NCBI GenBank assembly: GCA_039794245.1 | Contig: JBDIVS010000003.1 | Span: forward strand, 121,270 to 185,269 | Source: DAITQM01 sp039794245 | Lineage (GTDB): Bacteria > Pseudomonadota > Gammaproteobacteria > Xanthomonadales > Wenzhouxiangellaceae | DNA length: 64,000 bases | Reading direction: 5' to 3' | Part shown: positions 41,159 to 51,458 of the stretch, in pieces | Layout of the letters: each line of letters opens with the position of its first letter | Numbering within the stretch: the stretch's first letter is position 1 | Made by a program: the position numbers and the translations under genes | Notes under the pieces: model-generated | What the model saw: only the letters and a program-made list of their open reading frames with translations | Told to the model about the DNA's origin: nothing | Databases searched by the model: none

Positions 41159-42436
41159 ATGGAAGACGTTCCCTTAAGTCTGCTCTTTGCACTACTTGCT
41201 CTGCTGATCCTGCTGTCGGCGTTCTTCTCCAGCTCCGAAACTGGGCTGATCGCCCTCAACCCCTACCGCCTGCGGCACCGCGTCAAAAGCGGCCACCGCG
41301 GGGCGCGGCTGGCGCAGCGGCTGCTGGCCAAGCCCGACCGGATGATCGGCCTGATCCTGCTCGGCAACAATCTGGTCAACATCCTCGCCGCCTCGATCGC
41401 CACCGTCATCGCCCTGCGCCTGATCGGCGAGAGCGGCATCTGGGTCTCGACCGCGCTGCTCACCGTGGTCATCCTGATCTTCGCCGAGGTCGCGCCCAAG
41501 ACCATCGCCGCGTTGCGCCCGGAAATCATCGCTTATCCGGCATCGTACGTCCTGCGGCCGCTGCTCAAAGTGCTCTATCCGCTGGTCTGGCTGATCAACG
41601 CCGCCGCCAACCTGCTGCTCCGCCTGCTCGGCTTCCGGCCGCAACACGGCATCATCAGCAAACTCACCCGCGAGGAAATCAAGACGCTGCTCAGCGAAAG
41701 CGGCGGCACACTGTCGGGCGACCACCAGGCGATGCTGCTCAATATCCTCGATCTCGAAAACGCCTCGATCGACGAGGTCATGGTGCCGCGCAACGAAATC
41801 GTCGCCCTCGACCTCGCCGCGCCCTGGACGGCCGTCCTCGACACCCTGGCACAAGCGCCATACACACGGTTGCCGGCGTACCGCGGCGACCTCGACCACC
41901 TCGAAGGCGTACTGCACGTGCGCACCATCGTCAGACGCCTGGCCGGCGGCCAACTGGCGCCGGAGGATTTGCAGCGCGCGCTACGCGCCCCCTACTTCGT
42001 CCCCGAAGGCACTTTGTTGACGCAACAATTGCTCGAATTCCAACGCCTCGAACAACGCCTCGGCCTGGTGGTGGACGAATACGGGCAAATCGCCGGCCTG
42101 ATCACCCTCGACGACATCCTCGAGGAAATCGTCGGCGAATTCACCACCGAAGAAAAAAGCGTCAAGAAACTGGTACGCCGTCTCGACGACAGCACCTGGC
42201 TGGTCGACGGCAGCGCCAACCTCAGAATGCTCAACCGGCGCTTCGACTGGAACCTGCCGACCGCCACGGCGCGCACCCTGAACGGCCTGTTGCTCGAACA
42301 CCTCGAAACCATCCCCACCGGCCCGATCTCGGTGCGCATCGGCGATCACCTGATGACCATCAAGGAAATCGCCGACAACACCATCCGCAAAATCGTCGTC
42401 AAACCTTACCACGCGGGAAAAGAAAAATCGGCGTGA
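41159..42436 (+). CDS. yfjD: HlyC/CorC-family (CNNM/DUF21 + CBS) transporter-like protein
   Basis: 425 residues. Four N-terminal transmembrane segments form the DUF21/CNNM domain (LILLSAFFSSSETGLIALN, LILLGNNLVNILAASIATV, VVILIFAEVAPKTIAA), then two CBS domains (ASIDEVMVPRNEIVAL; LGLVVDEYGQIAGLITLDDILEEIVGE) and a C-terminal CorC/HlyC domain. Related proteins move or regulate magnesium and cobalt. The ffh-ypjD-yfjD neighbourhood is the same as in E. coli. Confidence 0.92.
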   Translation: MEDVPLSLLFALLALLILLSAFFSSSETGLIALNPYRLRHRVKSGHRGARLAQRLLAKPDRMIGLILLGNNLVNILAASIATVIALRLIGESGIWVSTALLTVVILIFAEVAPKTIAALRPEIIAYPASYVLRPLLKVLYPLVWLINAAANLLLRLLGFRPQHGIISKLTREEIKTLLSESGGTLSGDHQAMLLNILDLENASIDEVMVPRNEIVALDLAAPWTAVLDTLAQAPYTRLPAYRGDLDHLEGVLHVRTIVRRLAGGQLAPEDLQRALRAPYFVPEGTLLTQQLLEFQRLEQRLGLVVDEYGQIAGLITLDDILEEIVGEFTTEEKSVKKLVRRLDDSTWLVDGSANLRMLNRRFDWNLPTATARTLNGLLLEHLETIPTGPISVRIGDHLMTIKEIADNTIRKIVVKPYHAGKEKSA

Positions 42437-42566
42437 GAATCGGCTGCAAATAGCACTAAAGGTTATGGCAATTTTGCAAGGTTTTCCGGCATTTTAGATC
42501 TGATCGGGGCATGGCGGTTTTACCCGGGTCACGAAGAACGAAGGACGGGCCGCTGCCGCGCCGCGG

Positions 42567-43460
42567 TTATCGCCGGCGTTGGAGAAACGGGCGCAGCGAG
42601 ACCAGGGTCAATGCGGTCCAGATCAACGGGAACGCGACCTGGTGGCCGCGGGTGAACGGTTCGTCATAGAAAGCGACGGCCAGCAAAAAGCTGATCGTCG
42701 GTGCCAGGTACTGAAAAAAGCCGAGGACGCTGAGCGGCAGGCGCTTAGCGGCGACGTTGAAGGCGATCAGCGGCAGGATAGTCACCGCCCCGGCGACGAG
42801 CAGCAGGGCATCGAGCGTCGGGCCGGTGTGCAGGAAGGCGAGGCGGCCGGCCGCCTGCGCCCAGAACAGGTATGCCACTGCCGGCGGTGCCAGCAGCATC
42901 GTTTCCCACAGCAAGCCGAGCAGCGGCCCGACCGCCAGGCGCTTGCGCAGCAGACCGTAGAGGCCGAAGGTGAAGGCCAGCGAGAGCGCCAGCCACGGCG
43001 GTTGGTGGATCGACCAGCCGAGATAAGCCACACCGGCAGCGGCGAGCAGTACCGCGCTGCCGCGCAAACGGTCGAGGCGCTCGCCGAGAAAAACGACGCC
43101 GAGCAGCACGTTGACCAGCGGATTGACGTAATAGCCGAGGCTGGTGGCGAGAATCTGGTCGCTGGCCACCGCATAAACGAATATCAGCCAATTGAAACCG
43201 ACCAGAGCCCCGGTCAGCGCCAGCATCGCGATCTGCCGCGGTGGCAGAGCAAGCCGCCGCCACCAGCCGGCGCCGTCGCGCCGGCGCAGAAACAACATCA
43301 AAAGCGGGATCGCCCACAAGATGCGGTGGGCGATGATCTCGACGGCCGGCGCCGCCGCAACCCATTTGAAATAGATCGGCACGAGGCCCCAGAAGCCGAA
43401 CGCGAACAATGCGGCGAGCACGCCGCGGCATTCGGCGCGCCGCGCTTCGTCAGACACCAC
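42567..43460 (-). CDS. rarD: RarD protein, EamA/DMT-superfamily transporter
   Basis: 297 residues with ten predicted transmembrane helices. The opening GVLAALFAFGFWGLVPIYFKW, EIIAHRILWAIPLL and GFNWLIFVYAVASDQILATSLGYYVNPL are RarD signatures; FFQYLAPTISFLLAVAFYDEPF closes the second repeat. RarD proteins are implicated in chloramphenicol permeability, but the substrate is not established. GTG start at 43460, overlapping the upstream hydrolase by 11 bp. Confidence 0.9.
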   Translation of the reverse strand: MVSDEARRAECRGVLAALFAFGFWGLVPIYFKWVAAAPAVEIIAHRILWAIPLLMLFLRRRDGAGWWRRLALPPRQIAMLALTGALVGFNWLIFVYAVASDQILATSLGYYVNPLVNVLLGVVFLGERLDRLRGSAVLLAAAGVAYLGWSIHQPPWLALSLAFTFGLYGLLRKRLAVGPLLGLLWETMLLAPPAVAYLFWAQAAGRLAFLHTGPTLDALLLVAGAVTILPLIAFNVAAKRLPLSVLGFFQYLAPTISFLLAVAFYDEPFTRGHQVAFPLIWTALTLVSLRPFLQRRR

Positions 43461-44079
43461 GGAACGTCCCGCGGGCCAGGAAGACGGCGGCGGCCCGCAC
43501 CACAGTAGAGGAAAGCAACATGCCGCTGTGGGTCACCGGCAATTCGATCCGGCCGGTGAGCGCGGGGTGGTGCGTTTCGGCCAGCGCAACGGTACCGTCG
43601 CCCGCCGGGCTGCCGCCCATCAGGCGGCCGAAACCGAGTGCCCGCGTCCCGGCGATCATTCCGACCTGCCGCCTGGGAGGGGGCGCGGCGCCCTGTTCGA
43701 GCCACGACCTTGCGGCACCGACCGCCAAACGCCCGGTGCGGTTGCGGCCGAGCCGCGCGGCGAGCGCACTGCCGGCCAGCGGGCTGCCGAGCAGCACGAC
43801 GCGGCCGGGCGGCAATGCCGGGCGGGCGGCGAGATAGTGCAGAACGATCAGGCCGCCGAGACTGTGCCCGACCCAGTGCACGGACGACCCGCCCGCGGCA
43901 GTCACCGCCTGGACCTTGAGATCCAAACGGGCGAACGCCGCCTCCGGCGGCTCGCGCCACGAGCGGTAGGCCGCAATACGGCATTCGAAGCCGGCTCGCG
44001 ACAGGCGGCGGGCGAACGGGGCGAGCGCCGCGCCCGGCAGCAACAAGCCGGGCAGCACGATCACCTGGTCAGGGCACAT
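43450..44079 (-). CDS. Alpha/beta hydrolase, lipase-like
   Basis: 209-residue cytosolic hydrolase. The oxyanion/start strand is VIVLPGLLLPG, the nucleophile Ser lies in WVGHSLGGLIVLHY, the acid is probably in GGSPAGDGTVAL, and the base is His in PVTHSGMLLS. It resembles single-domain esterases or lipases with triacylglycerol-lipase-like folds. The substrate is unknown. It overlaps nudB by 11 bp and rarD by 11 bp, so it is operonic. Confidence 0.78.
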   Translation of the reverse strand: MCPDQVIVLPGLLLPGAALAPFARRLSRAGFECRIAAYRSWREPPEAAFARLDLKVQAVTAAGGSSVHWVGHSLGGLIVLHYLAARPALPPGRVVLLGSPLAGSALAARLGRNRTGRLAVGAARSWLEQGAAPPPRRQVGMIAGTRALGFGRLMGGSPAGDGTVALAETHHPALTGRIELPVTHSGMLLSSTVVRAAAVFLARGTFRGV

Positions 44080-44514
44080 CGCACCCGCCTTGCTCGCCGA
44101 TCAGCATCCGCAGCGCCTGGCGATTGGTCCACGAGCGGCAGCGAGCGAGCGCCGCGGCAGGCGGCAGCCAGCAAAAAGCGCGGTGTTCGCGCCGGTCGAG
44201 TACCGGCTCGGCACCGGCCACCTCGGCGAGAAATTCATGTTCGTCATTGAATACCGCACCCGGCGGATAGCGGCGGCGGTAACGGTGATAAATCCGGAAG
44301 CGGCGGGTGACCCGCCGGTCGATGAGTTTCAGGGCCGACAGACCGGTTTCTTCTAAAAGTTCGCGCCGCGCCGCCGCCACCGGCGTCTCGCCAGGCTCGA
44401 TGCCGCCGGTGACCGATTGCCAGAAGCCGGGCCAGTCGGCCCGGTCGAGCAGCAACGTCCGGCCCCGCTCGTCGATGACCACGACCAGCACCGAACGCGG
44501 CTGGCGGACGGCGT

Positions 44515-44518
<4 letters not shown>
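44069..44518 (-). CDS. nudB: Dihydroneopterin triphosphate diphosphatase (Nudix)
   Basis: 149 residues. The Nudix box GGIEPGETPVAAARRELLEETGL (its key residues G, E, REL and EE at the standard spacing) is complete, and WPGFWQSVTGGIE and RREHRAFCWLP fit NudB, which removes pyrophosphate in folate synthesis. It starts with TTG at 44518, sharing bases with the aspS stop (TTGA). The aspS-nudB pairing is conserved in gammaproteobacteria. Confidence 0.88.
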
Positions 44519-46302
<1,784 letters not shown>

Positions 46303-46401
46303 CAAATGCTCCGACAAATCTAATTCATGGGGCCCACGCCGCGGCACCGGTGCGCAGGAGATGATCGGCCCGTAACGGCGCCGCCGCCCGGCCGCCGCCG
46401 G

Positions 46402-46426
46402 AAAAAACCGGTATCCACCGCCGGTT
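46402..46426 (-). terminator. Intrinsic terminator after rplS
   Basis: On the minus strand AACCGG and CCGGTT flank a 9-base loop, followed by TTTT; a second CACCGCCG/CGGCGGTG hairpin (46416-46440) overlaps it. It lies 35 bases after the rplS stop and before aspS. Confidence 0.7.
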
Positions 46427-46460
46427 GTTCAGCGGCGGTGACGCTCGTGTGCCGTTCCCG

Positions 46461-46859
46461 TCAGGACGCGGCGTCCGCCGCCACGTTACCCGCTCCCGGG
46501 CCGGCGCTTTTCTGCGCCAGTTTTTCCTGGATGCGCGCCGCCTTGCCCTCGCGGCTGCGCAGGTAGTACAACTTGGCGCGCCGTACCTTGCCTTTGCGCT
46601 TGACCTCGATGGCCTCGATCTGCGGACTGTGGGTCTGGAACACGCGCTCGACGCCGGTGCCGTGCGACATCTTGCGAACGGTGAACGAACTGTTCAGGCC
46701 GCGTTTGCGCACCGCGATCACCGTCCCCTCGAAAGCCTGCAAGCGCTGGCGGTTGCCTTCAACCACTTTGACGCTGACGCTGACCATATCGCCGGGCTCG
46801 AAGGCCGGCCACTGGCGGGTGATTTGTTCCTGTTCGATCTGCCTGATGATATCGCTCAT
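46461..46859 (-). CDS. rplS: 50S ribosomal protein L19
   Basis: 132 residues. The full L19 core is present (PGDMVSVSVKVVEGNRQRLQAFEGTVIAVRKRGLNSSFTVRKM, then SPQIEAIEVKRKGKVRRAKLYYLR as separate blocks), plus a short Ala-rich tail unlike E. coli. Last gene of the rpsP-rimM-trmD-rplS cluster, but separated from trmD by 244 bp of repeat DNA rather than the usual short gap. Confidence 0.97.
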   Translation of the reverse strand: MSDIIRQIEQEQITRQWPAFEPGDMVSVSVKVVEGNRQRLQAFEGTVIAVRKRGLNSSFTVRKMSHGTGVERVFQTHSPQIEAIEVKRKGKVRRAKLYYLRSREGKAARIQEKLAQKSAGPGAGNVAADAAS

Positions 46860-46943
46860 GTTTTCATCCGTCCTGCCGCACCAACGGACCGCGGCGTGTC
46901 ACTGGGCACCGGCACCGCAACTTTGGCGGCAGCGGCGAGAAGA

Positions 46944-47122
46944 AACTCCGAGGCTCGGAGTTGATCGCAAGCCAGGGACGGCTTGCCCGCAAATCAAGCA
47001 CTCAAGTACTTGATTCAGCGAAGAAAACCGAAAGTCGCACCTTTCGGTTTCACGCGGGCAATCTCGCCCTCGCCCCTGCGGGGCCGGCTTGCGGCCGTTC
47101 AAATTACGTTCCAGACGCATTT
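46944..47122. repeat. Structured repeat element between trmD and rplS
   Basis: A packed set of perfect hairpins: AACTCCGA/TCGGAGTT (46944-46962), GCAAGCC/GGCTTGC (46967-46986), and an outer stem TTGCCCGC (46983-46990)/GCGGGCAA (47054-47061) enclosing AATCAAG/CTTGATT (46992-47015) and AAACCGAAAG/CTTTCGGTTT (47025-47050). GCCCC/GGGGC and GGCCG/CGGCC follow. Positions 47081-47122 match 40994-41035 in MITE copy 2 at 39 of 42 bases. The element extends 19 bases into the trmD 3' end. Confidence 0.8.
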
Positions 47123-47871
47123 GTCATACTCTGGTTGATCCGGGTTTCTATAAACTCATCCAACAAGGCCCGATCGGCGGCGCTCAGGGCGCGGGCGGCC
47201 AACAAATCGGGGCGCCTGAGCCAGGTTCGCCCCAACGCCTCGCGCCGCCGCCAGCGGGCGATCGCCTGGTGATCGCCGGAGCGTAATACCGGCGGCACCT
47301 CGCGCCCGCGAAACACTTCCGGGCGCGTGTAGTGCGGGTGATCGAGCAAGCCCGCACTGAACGAATCGTCGGCCGCCGAGCGCTCGTCGCCGAGCACGCC
47401 GGGCAGCAGCCTGACGACCGCATCGACGATCACCGCGGCGGCCAATTCGCCGCCGCTCAGCACATAATCGCCGATCGACCATTCCTCATCGACCCGTTCC
47501 GCCAGGAGCCGTTCGTCGATGCCCTCGTAACGGCCGCAGACCAACAGCAGGCGCTCGCGCCCAGCCATTTCGCGCGCCGCCGCCTGATCGAACTTCTGCC
47601 CCTGCGGGCTCAGCACGGCAACCTTGACCGGCTCCGGCGCCGCCCGCTCTGCCGCCTCGATCGCCGCCGCCAGCGGCTCGGCCATCATCACCATGCCCGG
47701 TCCGCCGCCGTAAGGCCGATCATCGACGGTGCGGTGCCGGTCGGCCGTGTAATCCCGCGGGTTCCAGGCGTGCAACGCCACCTGCCCGCTGTTGATGGCG
47801 CGGCCCGTGACTCCGAGATCGGCCAGCGCCGCGCACCACTCCGGAAATACCGTGACAAGATCGATGCGCAT
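47104..47871 (-). CDS. trmD: tRNA (guanine-N1)-methyltransferase TrmD
   Basis: Essential SPOUT methyltransferase making m1G37. It has 255 residues. The knot motifs are PYGGGPGMVMM, LVCGRYEGIDER and SIGDYVLSGGELAA; DSF and HPHYTRPEVFRG are conserved. ATG 47871 lies three bases after the rimM stop. The last residues (NASGT) and the stop codon are encoded by the repeat element ending at 47122, so the natural C-terminus has been altered. Confidence 0.97.
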   Translation of the reverse strand: MRIDLVTVFPEWCAALADLGVTGRAINSGQVALHAWNPRDYTADRHRTVDDRPYGGGPGMVMMAEPLAAAIEAAERAAPEPVKVAVLSPQGQKFDQAAAREMAGRERLLLVCGRYEGIDERLLAERVDEEWSIGDYVLSGGELAAAVIVDAVVRLLPGVLGDERSAADDSFSAGLLDHPHYTRPEVFRGREVPPVLRSGDHQAIARWRRREALGRTWLRRPDLLAARALSAADRALLDEFIETRINQSMTNASGT

Positions 47872-47873
47872 CG

Positions 47874-48416
47874 TCAAAAATCCGCCTCCCAGTCCACCCG
47901 GATCACCCCGGCCGCCAAATCCACGGCCAGAATCACCTGCGGGATGAACGGGATCAATCGCTCACGCTCGCCGCGGACGATGAGCACATCGTTGGCACCG
48001 GTGGCGAGCAGCGATGCAACCCGGCCCAACACCCGGCCCTCGCGATCGACCACCTCGAGCCCTTCGAGATCGGCCCAGTAATAGCGGCCTTCCTCCGCCG
48101 GCGGCAGCATCGAGCGGGCGATATAAATCGTCTTGCCGACGAGCGACACGGCGCTGTCGCGATCCTCGATGCCGCGCAACCGGATCCGCAGCCGGTCTTC
48201 GTCACCGCTGGCCGCCGCACATTCCACCGGCCGGCGCTCGTCGCCGAGCCACCATTGCCGGTAAGCGGCCAGATTGCGCCGCGGCGTTGTCCACGATTCC
48301 ACTTTGAGCCAGCCTCGAACGCCGTGTACGGCGACGATGCGTCCGGCTTCGATCCATCCATCCCCGGCCGCTTCCGGCTCGCGCCTGGCCGCCGGGCGAG
48401 CGGTTCCGGCAGCCAC
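47874..48416 (-). CDS. rimM: Ribosome maturation factor RimM
   Basis: 180 residues with a GTG start at 48416, 19 bases after the rpsP stop. The N-terminal RimM domain (GWIEAGRIVAVHGVRGWLKVESWT) and C-terminal PRC-barrel (GRYYWADLEGLEVVDREG, LATGANDVLIVRG, LIPFIPQVI) are typical. It assists 30S head assembly via S19. The first ~20 residues are an Ala-rich extension. Confidence 0.94.
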   Translation of the reverse strand: MAAGTARPAARREPEAAGDGWIEAGRIVAVHGVRGWLKVESWTTPRRNLAAYRQWWLGDERRPVECAAASGDEDRLRIRLRGIEDRDSAVSLVGKTIYIARSMLPPAEEGRYYWADLEGLEVVDREGRVLGRVASLLATGANDVLIVRGERERLIPFIPQVILAVDLAAGVIRVDWEADF

Positions 48417-48435
48417 GGCAGATCCGCTTACGGGC

Positions 48436-48687
48436 TCAGGCGGCCTGGCGCCGCACTTCCCGCACCAGGTGATCGACCCGTTCCGACATCCGGGCACCGT
48501 TGCCGAGCCAGTGGTCGATGCGTGCCAGATCGAGATCCAGGCGCTTCTCGCCGCCGATGGCCAGCGGGTTGAAAAAACCAACACGCTCGATCGCCCGGCC
48601 GTCCCGCTTGACCCGGCTGTCGGCCACGATGATGTGGTAAAAGGGCCTTTTCTTCGCGCCGCCGCGCGTCAATCTGATCTTGACCAT
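48436..48687 (-). CDS. rpsP: 30S ribosomal protein S16
   Basis: 83 residues, standard length. MVKIRLTRGGAKKRPFYHI, VADSRVKRDGRAIERVGFFNP and the C-terminal LARIDHWLGNGARMSERV match S16 throughout. It heads the rpsP-rimM-trmD-rplS operon; the promoter would lie in the hairpin-rich region upstream. Confidence 0.98.
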   Translation of the reverse strand: MVKIRLTRGGAKKRPFYHIIVADSRVKRDGRAIERVGFFNPLAIGGEKRLDLDLARIDHWLGNGARMSERVDHLVREVRRQAA

Positions 48688-49217
48688 AAAAACTTCCGTT
48701 GGTACAGGCGGGAGCGCCTCCCGCGATGCAAGCCGGTCATTCTACGATTTTTTTGATCGTAGTGGAAGGGGTGGGCTGCAGATGTCCATCGAGGGCGGGC
48801 GTCGATCAAGGTCAAATACCCCTCACTCATCATTCCGGACGCGCCCTCGGCAGCGGGCGCGAGCCGGCCTGCCTGCAGCAGGCAGGAATCCAGGTTTTTT
48901 GACTGGAGACATGCGCGCCGTCCTCGGCGCGCACCCCTGCGGGGTCGCCTGGGCGCGTCCAAATTCGCTGCTAACCTCGCCCATCCTAGGCTCGCCAAGC
49001 AGCCCGGCCCTCGGCTCCTGCCTCGGGCGCGCGCCGGGTGAAAGCGGTGCTTTCACTTTTTCCGGCGCGCCCCGACAAATTTGTCTAGCAGGCGCCTGTC
49101 TGCCTGCGTACGCGCGCCGGCAGGGAGGAATGACGAACAGGGTGAATTCTCGCGCCCGGTAATGACAAAAAAAAAGCAAGACCGAAGAACGAAGCCTCCG
49201 GCGTTCCCGGAAGATGG
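48688..49217. repeat. 530-bp intergenic region holding an array of perfect hairpins
   Basis: No gene is seen. Hairpins are CCTGCCTG/CAGGCAGG (48868-48886) followed by GGAATCCAGGTTTTTT, GCGCGCCG/CGGCGCGC (48913-48932), ACCCC/GGGGT (48933-48945) and GTGAAAGC/GCTTTCAC (49038-49056), the last inside an outer GC-rich stem ending near 49074. The palindrome GACAAATTTGTC follows at 49074-49085. The module resembles the REP-like element at 10559. Confidence 0.75.
49038..49061 (+). terminator. Intrinsic-terminator-like hairpin (plus strand)
   Basis: Perfect stem GTGAAAGC/GCTTTCAC, 3-base loop, five T's after. No plus-strand gene runs into it here, so it may simply be part of the hairpin array. Confidence 0.35.
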
Positions 49218-50216
49218 TTATTGCGTTTCGCGCTTGAGGTCGCGGCCGAGCAAAACTTCGACGCCTTTCGCCGGGGTCCAACCGCGGAACAAGATGCCGT
49301 GGACCTGCTCGCAGATCGGCATTTCGACGTGATGGCGCCCGGCCAGGCGCATCACTTCCTCGGCGGTCTGGATGCCTTCGACCACCTGGCCGATTTCGCC
49401 GCGCGCCGCATCAAGCGTCAGGCCACGCCCCAGGGCGAGGCCGAGACGGCGGTTGCGCGACAGGTCGCCGGTACAGGTCAACACCAGATCGCCGACGCCG
49501 GCCAGCCCCATCATCGTCTGCGGATCGGCGCCAAGCGCCCGGCCGAGGCGCATCATCTCGGCCAGACCGCGGGTGATCAACGCGGCGCGGGCGTTGTGGC
49601 CGAGTGCCATGCCATCGGCCAGGCCGGTAGCGATCGCCAGTACGTTTTTCACCGCACCGCCAAGTTCGGCGCCGATCAGATCGGCGCTGTAATACGCCCG
49701 GAAGCTGCCGCCGTGCAGTAATCCGGCCCACTGCCGGCCGAACGGTTCGCTGCTCGCCGCGACGGTGACCGCAGTCGGTTTGTCCTCGGCAACCTCGCGG
49801 GCGAAAGACGGCCCGGTGACCAGCGCCAGCGACACACTGCTGCCGAGTTTTTCGGCGGCGATTTCGTGCAGAAAACGGCCGCTACCCGGCTCGAATCCCT
49901 TGCTCGCAAAGGCCAGACCCCCGGCTCGCCGGACCTCGTCCACGACCAGGTCGAGCAAAGCGGCGAACGCATGACTCGGCCCGGCGATCAGGATAGCGCC
50001 GGCCGCCGCGAGTGCGATGCGCAGATCGGGTTCGGCGTCGAGACCGGCGGGGAACGGCACGCCGGGAAGATAACGGGGGTTTTGCCGCCGCCGGCGCATC
50101 TCGCTAAGCGCGGCGCCGTCACGCCCCCAGAGGCGGACCTGGTGGCCGTTGCGCGCCAGTTGCATGGCCAGCGCCGTGCCCCACGACCCGGCCCCGAGGA
50201 CAGCCACCGTGCTCAT
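49218..50216 (-). CDS. gpsA: Glycerol-3-phosphate dehydrogenase [NAD(P)+]
   Basis: Makes sn-glycerol-3-phosphate for phospholipids. It has 332 residues. N-terminal Rossmann fold VAVLGAGSWGTALAM, then RYLPGVPFP, FASKGFEP, VTGPSFAREVAED and the catalytic lysine in ELGGAVKNVLAIATGLADG; TRGLAEMMRLG follows. It sits directly after secB. Confidence 0.97.
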   Translation of the reverse strand: MSTVAVLGAGSWGTALAMQLARNGHQVRLWGRDGAALSEMRRRRQNPRYLPGVPFPAGLDAEPDLRIALAAAGAILIAGPSHAFAALLDLVVDEVRRAGGLAFASKGFEPGSGRFLHEIAAEKLGSSVSLALVTGPSFAREVAEDKPTAVTVAASSEPFGRQWAGLLHGGSFRAYYSADLIGAELGGAVKNVLAIATGLADGMALGHNARAALITRGLAEMMRLGRALGADPQTMMGLAGVGDLVLTCTGDLSRNRRLGLALGRGLTLDAARGEIGQVVEGIQTAEEVMRLAGRHHVEMPICEQVHGILFRGWTPAKGVEVLLGRDLKRETQ

Positions 50217-50242
50217 CGCCGGTGCGTTCCGGCGGCCGGTTT

Positions 50243-50761
50243 TCAGCCCGCCGGCGCGGCGTCGCCGGCCGCGGCGTCGGCCTGTTGCCTGACCCGCTGG
50301 GCGTGCAACCGCTCGAAGCTGATCGGCTGCAATACGATGGGCGGAAAACCGCCGTCGCTGACCAGGTGCGTCACCGTCGCCCGGGCGTAGGGGTAGAGCG
50401 TGTTGGGGCACAGGATGTTGACGATACCGGCCCGCTGTTCGTCGCTGACGCCGGAAATCATGAAGATACCGGCCTGTTGCACTTCGCACAGGTAGGCGGT
50501 TTTCTCGCCGACCGTTGCGGTCACCGTCACGGTCAGCGCCACTTCGAACAGGTTCTGCCCGAGTTCCTGGATTTTCTGCGCCAGATGCAGCTTGATGTCG
50601 AGCTGGCCGGCCGCCTCCTGATAGATCAACGGGGCGTGCGGCACCTCGAACGAGGCGTCCTTGAGATACATTTTCTGCAACTGGAACTGGGCGGTGGACT
50701 GGGCGCCGCTGCCGTCGAACGCACCGTCGCCGAACTCCGGGGTGGGGGTTTCTTCAGCCAT
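50243..50761 (-). CDS. secB: Protein-export chaperone SecB
   Basis: Tetrameric cytosolic chaperone that keeps precursors unfolded for SecA. It has 172 residues. FQLQKMYLKDASFEVPHAP, LTVTVTATVGEKTAYLCEVQQAGIF, CPNTLYPYARATVTHLVSDGGFPP and LQPISFERLHAQR are strongly conserved. Part of yibN-secB-gpsA. Confidence 0.97.
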   Translation of the reverse strand: MAEETPTPEFGDGAFDGSGAQSTAQFQLQKMYLKDASFEVPHAPLIYQEAAGQLDIKLHLAQKIQELGQNLFEVALTVTVTATVGEKTAYLCEVQQAGIFMISGVSDEQRAGIVNILCPNTLYPYARATVTHLVSDGGFPPIVLQPISFERLHAQRVRQQADAAAGDAAPAG

Positions 50762-50842
50762 GAGAGAAATACCTTTATGTTGGATGGTGAAATAGTGTTG
50801 TGATCATGGCGGCCCGCGATGGGTGCCGGCCGGGCACCGGCC

Positions 50843-51337
50843 TCAGCGGCGCGCGCCGCTTTTGCCGGATTTGCCGCTCCTGGGGCCGCCCTTCTCGCTC
50901 TTGCCGGACTTCTGCGGCCGGGTGACCGGAAGCTGGTCGTTCAGCCACTGGGTCAGGCCGCCGCGCAGCACCGCGATCCGGGTAAAACCGAGCGCCACCA
51001 GCTTGCCGGCGGCCTGCGCCGAGACCACGCCGTTTTTGCAACACAGCAAAATGGGGTGCTCTCTGAGCTTCATCAGTTCGGCGTTGCCGGCGTCGAGCGC
51101 CGACATCGCCATCGGCCGGGCGCCGACAATATGGCCGCGCTCGAAATCAGCGGCGGACGACAGGTCGAGAACCACCGCGTCGTCGCGGTTGATGTACTGC
51201 ACCGCTTCGAGCGTCGTCATCTCCCGCCATTGGCGCCTGAGCCGGCCCAATTCAGTCATCACCAGCAAGGCCAGAACGACCACGAAACCGCCGACCAGGT
51301 AGGGATGATGGCCGATAAACTCGAAAAGCCGATTCAC
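50843..51337 (-). CDS. Membrane-anchored rhodanese-like protein (YibN family)
   Basis: 164 residues: an N-terminal helix (HPYLVGGFVVVLALLVMTEL), then a rhodanese domain (LEAVQYINRDDAVVLDLSSAADFERGHIVGARP) with the active-site loop in LLCCKNGVVSAQAA. The tail is Lys/Ser/Gly-rich. In related genomes glutaredoxin grxC lies between yibN and secB; here there are only 81 bp, so it is missing. Confidence 0.88.
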   Translation of the reverse strand: MNRLFEFIGHHPYLVGGFVVVLALLVMTELGRLRRQWREMTTLEAVQYINRDDAVVLDLSSAADFERGHIVGARPMAMSALDAGNAELMKLREHPILLCCKNGVVSAQAAGKLVALGFTRIAVLRGGLTQWLNDQLPVTRPQKSGKSEKGGPRSGKSGKSGARR

Positions 51338-51458
51338 CGCAATGTCTTCCGCAAGGCCAGCGGGGCATTATACCCGCTCGCGTCGCCGCCTTGCCCTAGC
51401 AGCCCGTCGCGTCCCGGGCGCGGCGGATTACGGTTGCCGGCCCGCTACAATGTGGTTG

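Noticed and set aside
46416..46440. CACCGCCG/CGGCGGTG as the main rplS terminator
   Set aside because: The nearer-to-U-tract AACCGG/CCGGTT hairpin fits an intrinsic terminator better; the two overlap.
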